A stretch of 64,000 nt of DNA from Mortierella sp. BCC40632. Taxonomy: Eukaryota; Mortierellomycota; Mortierellomycetes; Mortierellales; Mortierellaceae. Position numbers and translations under genes: made by a program. Below the pieces are notes generated by a model. That model was not told where the DNA came from and ran no database searches. It saw only the letters and a program-made list of their open reading frames with translations. Positions 35,360-47,060 of the stretch are shown here, piece by piece. Positions within the stretch are counted from its first letter, which is position 1, and every line of letters starts with the position of its first letter. The stretch is from the NCBI GenBank assembly GCA_011634665.1, contig WAEK01000001.1:289001-353000 (forward strand), written 5' to 3'.

Positions 35360-35701
35360 CGTGAGCATGCGAAAGCTGCCGTTTTTGTCCGAAAACCCCA
35401 CGAAAAGGAACGCGTCCAGAAGATAGAAAGAGTACGAGGAGAGTGAGACTCTCAGGCAATTCTTACCAGGATTGGTTGCGTCATCGGCAGTGGACGAGGC
35501 AGTGACAACCTTGTCTGCCCAGAGAAGAAGATCGCGAAAGGCGAATGCACCACTGGCGCCACCATAGTAGTCATTCTCGTCCAGATGCAGGACACTCTTG
35601 CCAGCTCTGGCCAAAGCAGCGGCAACGATGGTCTGGGTAAAGCCCGTGCCGAGGATGATGGCGTCGAAGAGCGTGGACTCGAGAGATTCGGTGTCAGCCA
35701 T
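32934..35701 (-). CDS. Rab escort protein (Rab geranylgeranyltransferase component A; MRS6/REP)
   Basis: Six exons: 35701-35467, 35272-34649, 34546-34439, 34320-34197, 34101-33916, 33795-32934; phases consistent; 712 residues. N-terminal GDI/REP dinucleotide fold: [20 protein letters not shown] then [10 protein letters not shown]. Further family blocks are [37 protein letters not shown] (a near-invariant block) and [14 protein letters not shown]. The length (about 710, versus about 450 for RabGDI), the insert after DYYGG and the extended C-terminus favour REP over GDI. It binds newly made Rabs and presents them to the geranylgeranyltransferase. The C-terminal region of about 290 residues includes an E/S/P-rich linker. 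It starts 3073 bases upstream of the Rab5 start; the intergenic gap to Rab5 is about 305 bp. Confidence 0.92.
35320..35358. repeat. Poly-A run inside REP intron 1
   Basis: About 39 consecutive A on the + strand (poly-T in the transcript), shortly downstream of the donor of the first REP intron. Confidence 0.8.
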
Positions 35702-38473
35702 GAATGAATACGAGTACCGAAGAGGCTTCTTAGTGGCGGGGGCTTTTGGCTTTCGTGGGACAGGAACGGGTAGCGGGTGATCTTTGGGAGAGGAGTCCTT
35801 GGAAGGGAGAGGATGGTGATGGTGGTGGTGCAGTTGTTGGGTAGGGGGGGATGGACGACGCGAGAGATGGGATGAGAGCGGCTGTGATGATGGAATCTGG
35901 TGCTGCTGCGGGGATGGAGAGCCTTGAGGGATGACAAAGACAGATGCAAACAAGAGAGAGAGAAGAGAGAAAGAGAAGACGGTTAGAGCAGGGAGGAGAG
36001 AGAGAAGAGAGAGAAGGTGAGCAGAGAGAGAGAGTGAGGGAGAGAGAGGAGAGAGGGAGAGAGAGCAAAGGAAAGAGAGAGAGAGAGAGCAGCAGCAGCA
36101 GCAAGAGAGAGGCCCAACTCGCGGTTGGCTGGCCCTAATATTATCCAAGCATCCGTCCCTTTCTTCCCTAGTCCTCCCTCTCCTTCCTCTCCTCTGTCTG
36201 TGTGTGTCTGTGTGTGTGTGCCCGTGACACATGAGGGCAAAGGACCCCCATTTCTTCTCTCCTCTTGTGGAGTAGGGTGGAGTAGGGCAGTGGTGTGCTG
36301 TGTGGGATCACCTCACTTACAGGTACTCGTGCCCGCTGGCCCACGTGCAGCACAAAGATCCGCTGCGTGGGGATGCACTTTAGACGGGGATCGGCAACAA
36401 TCCGAATGCATTCTTCCTCCTCCTCCTCCTCCTCCTCCTCCGACTCCCTGATGCTGGACCTGGCCCTGGCTCGAATTCAGATTCGAGCTTTGACCCTGCA
36501 GCGACTGCGAGGTGTGTGGCTGTGGTGGCTGGTCGGTTGACAGTGGTGTGGACAGGGGCGATGGCAATGACAGGGACGACTTTGAATTTGATTGCGTCGG
36601 TGTAGAATGAGCTGTCAGAGACAGATGGAGCAACATTCCCAAATACTCTTTCTCCAGGTTAATAAAGTGGGGGAAAAAAAAAGAAAGAAAGAAAGAAAGA
36701 AAGCGACGACAAAGACAGCGACAGCAATGCTGACAACAGTTAAAAAGAAAGGGAGAAGGGAAGGGAAGGGCGGGCAGAAAAACAAGGCGGTCCTGATGAC
36801 GGCAGCTCTGGACCAGGAAACGGATCAGAACCAAAAGAAATAACCGCGACGGTGGGCGGAGCAAAGTGGCGACGAATAGGATGTCTGCAATTAGTCAGGC
36901 CGTCTGGAGACGCTAAGTCGAACAAGGACGAGAACGGGTCGGGAGTGCGAAACAGTTGTAGCGAATGCCGTGTGCGGCAGAGTCTGTTGAAGAAGGTTGG
37001 ATGTGATCTGTGGTGAAGAAGAATGTTTAGTGTGAGGAATGCGATCTATCGCAGTCAATGTGCAGCGGTGCGGACAGACGAAGAAGATGAAGAAGAAGAG
37101 GAAAATAAGGCAAGTTGGTGTTAGATTGGACAAACAGGAGAAGGAAGAGAACAGGTGAAAAGAAGAAGAAGAGGAAGAAGAAGAAGAGGAACAAGAAGAA
37201 AAAGAAAAAAAAAAAAGAAAGAAGAATGCATCTACCTTTTCGTCTTTTCTCTGTTTCTTTAAACACCACAAGAGGAGAGGAGCACATCGGCATCAGAAGC
37301 CCATCGCCTCTGGCCTCTTGCTCCAGCCCACTGTCGCTCACTTGCACCGATTCTGAGCAGGGCGAATGGCCGCGTCCAGCTGAAGAGGTGACCATGCTTC
37401 AATCCTGCAGAGGACGAGCAGCCATCCATGGAATCCGCGCCGGTCGTGGTAGTACAATGATTGTGCCTGATTGAGTCTTTTCACTTGTCGTTGATTTAAG
37501 ACTAACCGAGCATCCTCCGACACTATGGATTGATGGAGCCCTTCAATAGTGCATATGCAGGTCATGGAGGATTGAAGATCGACTCTCTTTGCTCATGTTC
37601 CTTTCAACTGCGACTTTGACAAACACATCCACGGAGAGGAGAGAGCGGAAACCGTGTTCAAAGACCAAAAAAGCACGCATTTAGACTACTATGTCAACAA
37701 GCAGCCAGAGCTAGTGTATGTGCGCAACAGGTGCAGACTGGTGCACGGCATTCGGCACAACATGCATGCATGCGTGGTATTATGTATGCTCTGCAGCAAA
37801 ATGGCAGCAAATGGACGCGCTGAGAGCCAAAGTCGTCTCCATCGAGCATAGAGACATCCGTGAATAAGATACACTCACCCTTGCACAGTAGTCTTTGAGA
37901 GCGTCCTCTCCCTCGGACAATACGGGCTACTACTACGACTGTTGATACCATCGACTCTTAAGACGATGTCACTGATCTATTAATACAGCGTGCGTCGTCT
38001 AGGGCTCTGCCAAGCTCGGCTGCTCACTTGGCTTTCGAATGCCTCACTCTCTTACTCATTCCCTCCATTTCCCTCCATTTTTTTTTTTTTTTTTTTTTTT
38101 ATTTTTTTTTTTATTATTATTATTTTGAAAAGAATGTCAAAGTGAGTGTGAGAGAGTCGTTCTATAGCTCGTCCACTCTCTCCTCTCAAACTTCCCTCCA
38201 ATTCGGAAAGCAACCACTGGGCTTGGCTCTCGGAACCACACCCTTTGAGCCTCTTTTCTTTCTTTCTCTCTCTCTTTCTCTCTCTCTGCCACTCACTCAC
38301 TCACCTTTTTTTTTTTCCTCGCTCACATACATCCACGCTCCTTCTCTGGCTCTCTCTCTCTCGACCCCTCAGCTTCGCCTTGACACTAATGCTCACTCTC
38401 TCGCTTTCACCTACTCTCTCACTCACTCTCTCTCACTCTCTCACTCTCACACACACACACTCTCTCTCTCTCG

Positions 38474-38572
38474 ATGTCTTCTCGAGCTCTGCATGCTGCT
38501 ACCCACTTCTTTCAGCCAGCACGGAGAGTGCTGACAAAGGAACAGGAAGCTCAAGGAGCAAACATACATTAA
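38474..38572 (+). CDS. Possible 32-residue small protein, mitochondrial-like N-terminus
   Basis: A short open frame starting MSSRALHAATHFFQPARRVL and ending ANIH, embedded between low-complexity tracts. It is not low-complexity itself and has a basic, amphipathic N-terminus with no acidic residue in the first 20, resembling a presequence. No family recognised and no intron found. Could equally be chance. Confidence 0.2.
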   Translation: MSSRALHAATHFFQPARRVLTKEQEAQGANIH

Positions 38573-39049
38573 CCTTACCTAGTTTCTACCGATCTTCCCA
38601 TTGCCCTAAGGTTGAACTGTAGGAATGAGAGGAGATAAAATCTCTCTGTGAGCAGAGAGGAATCGGATAATCGGTAATAACCCGTTTCTTCCACCTTCCT
38701 TCTTTTCCATGTCGGTAAGAAAGTATGACTCAAGTCTCCAAGAACTGTTTTTTCTATTTTTCCGCCCTTTTTCCTTACTTCATGTCCTTCGGACAGCTCA
38801 ACACTGCAAGACACTAGAACATGTTTCCTCCGCTCTCACTCTCTCTTTCCCTCACTCTCTCTTTCCTCTTTACCCACCCCCTGTCCCTGGCCCTTTGCCC
38901 CACGGCACAGCAGGAGCCCCTGCCACGATGGCTCCCTTGCAGCAGTGAGATCTTGACTCACTCTATTTGCTTATTCTCTTTATTATCGTCATTATTCATT
39001 AGAGGTCTGTAACGGTTTGAGAAATAGAGGTATCTCCCAAATCCACGCA

Positions 39050-39051
<2 letters not shown>

Positions 39052-39115
<64 letters not shown>
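39052..39115. repeat. (CT)32 microsatellite
   Basis: An uninterrupted CT dinucleotide run of 64 bases. Confidence 0.9.
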
Positions 39116-39118
<3 letters not shown>

Positions 39119-40169
39119 TCACTTGTGTACTAATTGACAAAGTGAAGATGGAGCCCTTTTTTGTTCATACTTCTTTTTTGCTCTTTTTGCTCTCTCATAT
39201 TATTCAAATCTCTCAGAGCTGTGGTTTTCCCAAAGGAGAGAGACACACATTATAAACAACTCAATTGAACTCATGCGCTTTTCTCCCATTTTCTCCATGT
39301 ATCTTGGCGGATTAACAAACAAGGAAAGGCCAATTTTTTTTTTTTTTTTTTTTTTCTTTGCGACATACTCTTACTCTCTTTCAGGATGATCAACCATCAT
39401 AAAGGTATCATGGCCAGAAGAGGAGCCGACAATCTATGATGGTCATGGAAGGGTAGGAAGGTTAGAAAGAGCTAGTCTCCTGGTTCTCAATTTAGCTTCT
39501 CCTTGGAGACCAGTTTACTGTCCAGCGAAGTACCTTTCATACGATATATTAAAAAAAAAAAAAAATGGATTCTCAAGTTGAGGTTGATCAGGATAGAAAA
39601 GAGAAACAGACAACAACAACAACAACAAAAATTCTTCCGTGGAATAGATTGTTCAAAGAAGATGATCGGAACACAATTTGGAGAACCCAAAAAAAAAAAA
39701 AAAAAAAACCAAAGAAGGCTGAGATCGATCGGTGAAGCCCTTTTGGATCCTCCAGTCCAGCTACACACACACGCAAATCCAAAAGGTGTCATCATTTTCT
39801 GGGCTTTGCCCAACACAAAGGGTGCGAGATAGTAGAGCCCCATCTCAATTAAGTTTACTACAAAGAGCACCCTTGATAATTTAAGTAAGCACTCTTTGGA
39901 GAGAGAGAGAGAGAGAGAGAGAGAAGTAAAAGTGAGAGAAGTAAAGTGAGAGAGGTAAAGTGTGTGTGGTGTTTGAGGGAGAGAGAGAGAGAGAGAGAGC
40001 GATCGACAATGAAAGCTTCGAGTTCCAATAAAAGGACTTTCCGTCAAGTTTAATCATTGGAAACGCCAAAGAAGGTACAATTTTGGGGTGCTGAAACCCG
40101 AAATGGATTTCCCTCCCGGAAGACGACACAAAGAGACTGGACATTCGCCTCGGCTAGTCTCTCTCTCAC

Positions 40170-40202
<33 letters not shown>

Positions 40203-40635
40203 ACAGTCTCGGCAGTAAAAGACCAAAAAGCAAGATTCTAGAAGAAAAAAATATGAATGATTATTGGATTGCGTTTAAAAATTTCCCAAGATGTGTCGAC
40301 AGTCCCGACTCTGCTGTCCTTTTTTTTTTTTTATTTTTTTTTTTTTTTTGTCCCAAATCTCCATTGTCCATCGTCACCTCCATTGACTTGACCAGAGGCT
40401 ATATATATTTTTAAGCGGGATGGAGAATCAGATACCAATTCTCCTCCCCCTCAAGTGTCTATCTCTTTCTCCACGATCTGCTCAAATCCTCTAGTCCTTG
40501 TGCTGGTAACTGATATATATATAAAAGAAAAGAAAAGAAAAGAAAAAGAAAAAAAAGAAGAGATAGATTGCATTCCATCTCGATCGACAATGCTATTCCT
40601 CCTCCTCCCTCCCTCTCTCTCTTTCTCTATTTCTT

Positions 40636-42201
40636 TTAGTAACAGAGACGATAAGAGACATAACGACCACTGGTCTCGGACGGCCTCATAATTTTGACAA
40701 CCTGTCCTCGAGAAAGACCGTAGTATCGTGCAATAGGATCTGTAGGCTGAATGCGAGGCAACTGGGTCTCCCTCAAGCGGCTGTTGTAGTCAAAAGCAAA
40801 TAAATAAATCATTACTGTCAGTATGCGGGATTCAACACAGATGAATCAAATCAATTAGTCGATCTGCTTCATATTCAAAACTTACTATCTCTTCAACAAA
40901 GTCTCCTTCTCCTCTGGTGAAAGGACAATGTGTTGAGGAACCAATGTGTGCTCGGTAATGTTGACAAGAAGGTCAGCTTCCTGGAACGACTCCAAGTGAT
41001 AGCTCGAACTCACTTCGCTCATGACCTTGGCTGCCGATGGCGTAATCTTATCCTGGTAGACAACAATTCCACGACCCACACCTTTAGCAACCATCAACTG
41101 ACAGTAACTAGCGAGGCGATTTTTTTGAAGGAGAGAAGGGTATGCAGTGGAACACAATGCCAAAATAAAAAAAAAAAAAAAAAATAATAAGGACATGTCA
41201 GCAAAAAAAAAAAAAAAAAAATCTTATCGCTCATTTCTCCTTTGGTCAACATAGGCACTTCACGTACTCTTTGATGGTCTTGATACCAACTGAGGAATCT
41301 TCGGGAAAGAAGACAAGCATCTGGTCTGCAGGATCATCCTTCTTTTGGACCATAAACATCAAGGCAGCGCGGCTAGATCGGACAAGAAATCAATAAAGTG
41401 CAGCGCAATTCATGTGTCACAGTCATTAGTGGATCATGCCTCCTTCGAGAATATATATTAAAAAAAAAAAAAAAATCCTTGGTTCTTCGATACAGTTTGT
41501 CCACATGGCTTTTATCCAATGCCTATTGAGAGGTTGGGCTTCAACGGATCGAGTCATGACCATAGATCCACTGGGTCGAGAATAAGACGGTAAAAGTGCC
41601 GTTGACTGACAAACATGTCTCTTTTCTTCTTCTTTTGCCTCCTTGCCTCCTATTTCTTTTTTCTTTTTCTTTTCTTTTTTTTCTGGTAACGGTCGAGTGT
41701 GTGCCGAGTCGTTATCGGCAGGTGACCCCTTCCTAATTTGAATCATCCTGGTATCCTGAGCTCACACTTTCAAGTCTTTGAATTCACTCTTCTTTTCTTA
41801 AAAGTCTAAAAACCACAAGCCCAAAGAGGTCAACTTACTCGACCTTGCCGTGGGCAGCAAAAGTGGCCTTGAATGATTCCAGATCCTGGTCCAACTCGGC
41901 CTGTGAAATGAGGTAACCCTATTATTTTTGGTTTCCCCATGGAGCAAAAAAAAAAACAAAAAAAAAAAAAAAAAAAAAGTGTCGATTAGCTTAGGACTGG
42001 ACATCTCGGAGGTGTTGAGTTTTTCTCTTTCTCTCTTTCTCTCTTTGGATAGCCCAACGAGAGTCTAAGAGGAGTTGCAAAGAGTGTAAAAAAGGAAAAG
42101 AAAGAGAGAAGGGGTAGCTCATTTACTCTGTGGTTGCAAAGCTGGTGAATAGTCCTGTAGACTCTCCAGAGACGAACAATTTCGCGCGACTCGTTATCCA
42201 T
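40636..42201 (-). CDS. RPB5: RNA polymerase I/II/III common subunit RPABC1 (RPB5)
   Basis: Five exons: 42201-42127, 41918-41839, 41372-41268, 41107-40886, 40780-40636; phases consistent; 208 residues, close to human and yeast RPB5. N-terminal jaw domain: [20 protein letters not shown]. Hallmark C-terminal assembly domain: [40 protein letters not shown] and [20 protein letters not shown]. It is shared by all three nuclear RNA polymerases and sits in the lower jaw. The model depends on choosing donor GTACGT at the end of exon 3 (AAAGA|gtacgt), which gives the family-typical K-D-Y-C-Q join. Divergent from the prefoldin gene, with 323 bp between starts. Confidence 0.96.
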
Positions 42202-42524
42202 GGTGAGATGTGTTGAAAGGAGAAGAAAGAAAGAAAAAAAAAATCCGAGAAAGAGTTGTTGTCGACAGTCGAGAGAACAGAGGAAAGACTAGAGGAAATG
42301 GCCAAAGGAGCAAAGTGAGGCAATTGAGAGTCGTTGCTTCGCTTGTTCAATGGAGAAAATGCCTTTGCCTTGGAGTAGAGGAGGTGCTTTTTTTATTGTC
42401 ATTTTTTGAAGTCCTTCAGTTCTAAATACCAAAGCCACCGGACTTTTTGAGACTTGCTTCTTCCACTCTCTTCTTCTAACAGAAGAGGAGGGCAAAGTAC
42501 GTCACCTCATCCACCTTATATATA
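42202..42524. promoter_or_regulatory. Divergent promoter of RPB5 and prefoldin 6
   Basis: A 323-bp gap between two start codons pointing outwards. TATATATAATG lies at the prefoldin start. No further motif is claimed. Confidence 0.5.
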
Positions 42525-43584
42525 ATGTCGGCAGCAGTAGCATTGCAGCGCAAGCTTGAGACGGACACGGCAGCATACCAGGCCTTGCAGAAAGGTAATC
42601 TCAGAGAACAGGGCATCAGGATTGAAAAAATAAAAGAGAAAAAAAAACAGCAACAGCAACAACTCATCATCAATACAAAGGAAGCAGATAAGCTCGCGTC
42701 AGATGACAGGGCAAAAAGGATGGCTGTCAGGATGTTTTACATCAGGAACAAGAGACAGGAGACGTAGTTGTCATACTAATGGGATGGTCAATCGCCTCTC
42801 TTTCGATTCACCCTGTTATGGGATGCGCGAAACAGTTCAAGGAATCGCCCACTGGTGTCGCAATGACAACAGTAACAATATCAACGACAACGACAAAAAA
42901 AGACCACAGGATTGATAAGATTAAACCGTTTGCGTGTCGCTGACTTGGATCAACCTATCATAACTTTTGCTAGACCTTACAAAGGCTGTTGAGTCAAGGC
43001 AGAAGCTCGACTCTCAACTTCAGGAGAACAAGCTTGTTCAGCAGGTATGATGTCTCTTTTTTTTCGCATTTAGAGTGGATCATCGCCTCTTGAACAAGTC
43101 TTTTCTTCTTTAGATAGAGCACAATGCGTGTGTGATTCTATCGCTTACATGGAACACCTTCTGCCCATCTCTCTTCCCCATCTGTTTTTTCTATTCTCTA
43201 GGAGTTTTCTTTGCTTAAGGATGAGGCCAACATCTATAAGCTTATCGGGCCTGTCCTTGTCAAGCAGGACAAGCCCGAGGCTGTCACGAACGTTGACAAG
43301 CGCATTGATTTTATCCAAAAGGAAATGTAAGTGAATCTCTTTGTTTTTTGCTTTTTTTTTTTCTCCTGTCAACTCGGATACCACTCGGATCATTTACTAC
43401 ACATTTAAAGAGTCTCGCTCACTCACATTTTCTTAACACAACCGAAAAAAAAAAAAATAGCGAGCGCGTGGAGAAGCAGTTGAAGGATCTACAGGAAAAG
43501 TCCGAGAAGAAGCGGATGGAATTAGTTCAGACACAAGCCGCTCTTCAACAACAGGCTGGCTCTGCATCATCATCAAAGAACTAG
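42525..43584 (+). CDS. Prefoldin subunit 6 (beta-type)
   Basis: Four exons: 42525-42594, 42974-43044, 43202-43326, 43461-43584; phases consistent; 129 residues. Two long coiled-coil helices flank a short hairpin (YKLIGPVLVKQDKPEAVTNV), which is the beta-prefoldin signature. The sequence LQENKLVQQEFSLLKDEANI precedes the hairpin, as in YKE2/PFDN6. Prefoldin hands nascent actin and tubulin to the CCT chaperonin. The Ser/Lys tail (SASSSKN) is not conserved. Intron 1 is 379 bp, long for this gene. Confidence 0.95.
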
Positions 43585-44157
43585 GAATTATTCGTCGCCT
43601 CTCCCCTTCCTTTTCTCCTTCTCGTTTTCTCCTCCTTTTCCTCTTTCAGCCTCTGTGCCAAATGGAAAGGGGGGGGGGGACAAACAAACAAAATGCGAGC
43701 TTGCTCGGCTGCCAATAAAATGAGACTCTGGACTCAATCAGTTTATCTTTTGGGAATACATCTGGAGAAAAGACGATGTTTTCGTTTTGTGGTCGCTTTT
43801 TTTTTGGACTGAACACAGTGATAGGTTTTACATATAAAAAAAAAAAAAAAAAAGTCAGACAGACAGACAAACAGATCATACAAGAAGCGAGAAGGGGGAG
43901 AGGATAAAGTGGTATCTTGAATGAAGGGTAGGGATGAGTAAAAGAAAAGAACCCGGAGACAACATGAACACCTTGTACTGATTCTTAGTGACTTTGCTGT
44001 TCAAAATGGCAGCGTAGACCCTCTTTCTGTAGGATCGACAAACAAACAAACAAACAAAAACAAAAAAAGCTGAATGATTGACAAATGTATTGAGATGGAA
44101 AATGCTCTTCGTTCTTGCGGAGCAAAATGAAAGATGAACTATAGAATTTTGTTGTGT
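43585..44157. other. 3' spacer between convergent prefoldin and desaturase genes
   Basis: Has a G-run near 43671-43679, poly-A near 43835-43852 and an (AAAC)n run near 44040-44062. No gene seen. Confidence 0.5.
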
Positions 44158-46816
44158 TTAAGCCGACTTGCCCATCTTGGAGGCAGCCTTGGAGACCTCA
44201 CCCAAACGAGCAAAGACCTCAGCAGTTCCGTCAATCATGCCCGTTGTGTGGTAGGGCACATTGTACTTCTTGCACAGCGCTGCGACCGCGGGTTGGATCT
44301 TGTTGAAGTTATGGCGAGGCATCGAGGGGAACAAGTGATGCTCAATCTGGTAGTTCAATCCTCCAGTGAACCAGTTCGAGAAAAGAGTAGGGCGGACATC
44401 ACGACCAGTGATGATCTGCTTGGTGAAAAAGTCCATGTCGACGGCCTGCTCCTTCGAAATCACAGGCATGCCGTTGTGGTTGAGCGAGAAGACAATGGCG
44501 AGCAAGTTTCCGCACACAGCCTGAGAGACCAAAAAGTAAACCAACATGCCGATGGGGCTCTTGATGAAAAGGAACATGGTCGCCAAGTACCAGGTCCAGT
44601 GCATCATCAAGGACAACTGCTCAACCAAAGAAATAGGCACACGAGCACCAGCGGGCTTGTGGGCTTGACCGTTGGGCATCACGAACAAAATGGACTGGAT
44701 GCACCAGGAGAGACGAGCAAAGGACAAGATAGGGAAGTAGAACCAGGTCTGGTTCAAGACCATGAAGCGGCTCCACATCCTCGCCAACTCCTCATCAGGC
44801 ACGTCCGAGAACATTTCGAGCGCATGCTCGCTCCAGGTCAACAATGGGTGCGTGTCAATATCGGGGTCTTCACCATGAACATTGGGTGCGGCATGGTGAG
44901 TGTTGTGCTTGTCCTTCCACCACGAGGACGAGAAGCCCTGACAGAAACCTCCGAGGAAGGCACCCATCAAATCACCCCAGAAACGATCATGGAAGACCTG
45001 GTGATGCAAAAAGTCGTGGGCCAACCATCCGCACTGTTGCCAAAAGAGTCCCAACACCGAAGCCGAGAGTACAACCGCCAAAGTCGAGGTCTGTCCCCAA
45101 CGGGCAACAATGTAGGTCGACAAGGCCCACAAGGTCAAGTTGAAGCTGACCTTGAATGCATAGTAGGCCTTGGACGAGTCGTAGTAGCCGAGCGACTGGA
45201 ACAAGGTACGGAGCTTGCGGACTTCGGCAGCAAAGTTGTCGTTCTCAATGGCGTGGTCTGACTTGGCAATATCGCCCACATAAAAGTTGGCCAGAGTCTC
45301 CCAGGCAGACTCGGGATGGAACGTATCAAAGACATCTGTTTAGTGAAAGTAATAGAAGAGAGAATGTTAGTTATCTGATAGAACCACGATCGTTGTTCTT
45401 GTTTGCATGGAGTATGACCCCATGCATGCACTCCAGGGGGCCCAAGCCCTGAAATGTCCTTGTGTTTCCTGTGTGGCCCAAGGACGCATGAAAGAAGTGG
45501 TGATAGAGAGAAAGTGGTGTGATCGACAGATAGTGTGTGCGCTTTCTTTTTCTTTCTTTTGTTGCAGTAGCCAATGTTGCATTGGAGCTGTGCATGAACA
45601 GAACACAAAGGGGAGGAAAGAGAACGTGAAAGCGCCGAAAGGAGAAAGAGAAAGGGAAAGGGAAAGCGAGAGCATTCGGCCAACCACTCCTCCGAAGAGG
45701 TCCGAGACGACGCTTGTATGCGGCTGGTTGGAGAATGGACCCAGCAGAGAGAATCGTTGCTGGGTTGTGTTGTTGGGTGCCCTTCGTTAAATCCAGACAC
45801 ATACACACATGGCTGTAAGCACTCTTTTTTCAGCACTGTCAGCACATACACACAACACAATTTTTGGGGCAAAGAGAGACGAGAGAGACACGGCCACAAC
45901 CCAGCGCAAACACCAAGCACACCCCGCAGGGAAAGAGGGAAAGGAGAGAGTAAACACACACAACCCAAAAGCCTAATCGACACTCGTTCCTGACTGGTCC
46001 CGCTGGTCCCGCTTTCCCCTGTTGTAGCTGCAGATTCCTAGACCTCTCTTCTCCCTTTGCTCTTTTCCCGATATGAGGGAGACCCCCGATGAGAAATCGC
46101 CTTTATCCACGTTTACATGAACGTGTGTGTATATGATGTTTGTGTTTGTTTTGACAAGAGCGGTCGAGAGCACACTAACGGCCACCAGTTCAAGCAACCA
46201 TCTCAGACCCCGAGTACAGTAAAGTAGAAAATTCCGTGCTGGATGGTAATAGAGGTTGAGACTGAGTAAAGGAGAGAGAGAGAGAGAGAGAAACTTACCA
46301 GTGCCATCCTTGCCAACGTGAGTAAGAATAACAGAGCCACCAGGATGGTCGGGGACGAATTCACGAATGTCGTAGACCTTGTTGTCAATGATCATCAGGA
46401 AGGGAGCCTCGGGATCCTTGGAGCTCTCGGCCAATGCATCTGCATTCAGGATCTCTGCCCGAGTAAATGTTCTGACCCTAACAGACAGATGAAGTTAAAA
46501 AAAAAAAAAAAAAAAAAAAGGAGATAAAGAAAAAAAAAACGTTAGCCAAGTGGACAAAGGAGAGCACAGGCACACATCCAACCCATCCACATTGGACCGT
46601 GGAAATAAGTTTCTCTCTCTTCATGGTTTTTTTTTATCAGATCGTTTCTCTCTGGGAAGGTGTTGTCCTTTGGGCCGTTGCCACCTTCCTTGACTCTATT
46701 CGACTTTTTTTTTTTTTTTCTCGGATCAAAAAGAGCCCTTTTTATGCTTCGGCAGTTCGGAGACAAGTCCGGTGGGGCCAGGAGTAGGAGTGCCAGCTTA
46801 CCGGGTGTGTCTGCCA
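44158..46816 (-). CDS. Front-end fatty-acid desaturase with N-terminal cytochrome b5 domain, Delta6 type
   Basis: Two exons are firm: 46477-46299 and 45335-44158 (963-bp phase-1 intron between). The cytochrome b5 domain shows EFVPDHPGGSVILTHVGKDG (haem-binding HPGG). Three histidine boxes: HDFLHH, HNTHH, and QIEHH with Gln replacing the first His, the mark of front-end desaturases. The sequence is very close to the Mortierella alpina Delta6 enzyme that converts linoleic to gamma-linolenic acid in the ER on the arachidonate route. Ends MGKSA. The first exon is problematic. The best candidate is ATG at 46816 (MADTP, like the M. alpina MAAAP start) with donor GTAAGC, and length fits, but the join to 46477 is one base out of phase. 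The start is therefore uncertain. Confidence 0.88.
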
Positions 46817-47020
46817 TCGGGGACAAGCTCGCCTGCGAGGAAGGAGGAAGGAGGAGAGAGGGGGGAAAGGATGAAGCTGAACGAGATGATGCACCAGATG
46901 AGAAGATGGAGAGAAACAGATCTCGGAGCGGAGCAGGGGCAGGGGCAGGGAAGGAGTGGGAGAGAGAAGAAGAGAGAAGAGAGAAGAAGAGGCCCAGGGT
47001 AGGGTGAATAAATAAAGACT

Positions 47021-47060
<40 letters not shown>

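Larger units (their letters stand above)
35702..40635. other. Long spacer with low-complexity DNA and unresolved coding-like patches
   Basis: The part near REP is GA/CT-rich (35945-36110). A (TCC)n run is at 36419-36441. GAA-rich DNA lies at 37080-37225. Poly-T and (TTA)n are at 38079-38124. A pure CT run of 64 bp is at 39052-39115, and poly-A at about 40173-40200. Minus-strand patches at about 36316-36660 and 36740-37395 look protein-like but could not be joined into a gene. No tRNA was recognised. Confidence 0.4.

Noticed and set aside
32934..35701. RabGDI rather than Rab escort protein
   Set aside because: Too long (712 residues), with the REP-type insertion after the DYYGG motif and a long C-terminus; GDI would be about 450.
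44134..45261. 375-codon plus-strand frame opposite the desaturase
   Set aside because: Mirror frame of a highly constrained gene; histidine boxes and family similarity are on the minus strand only.
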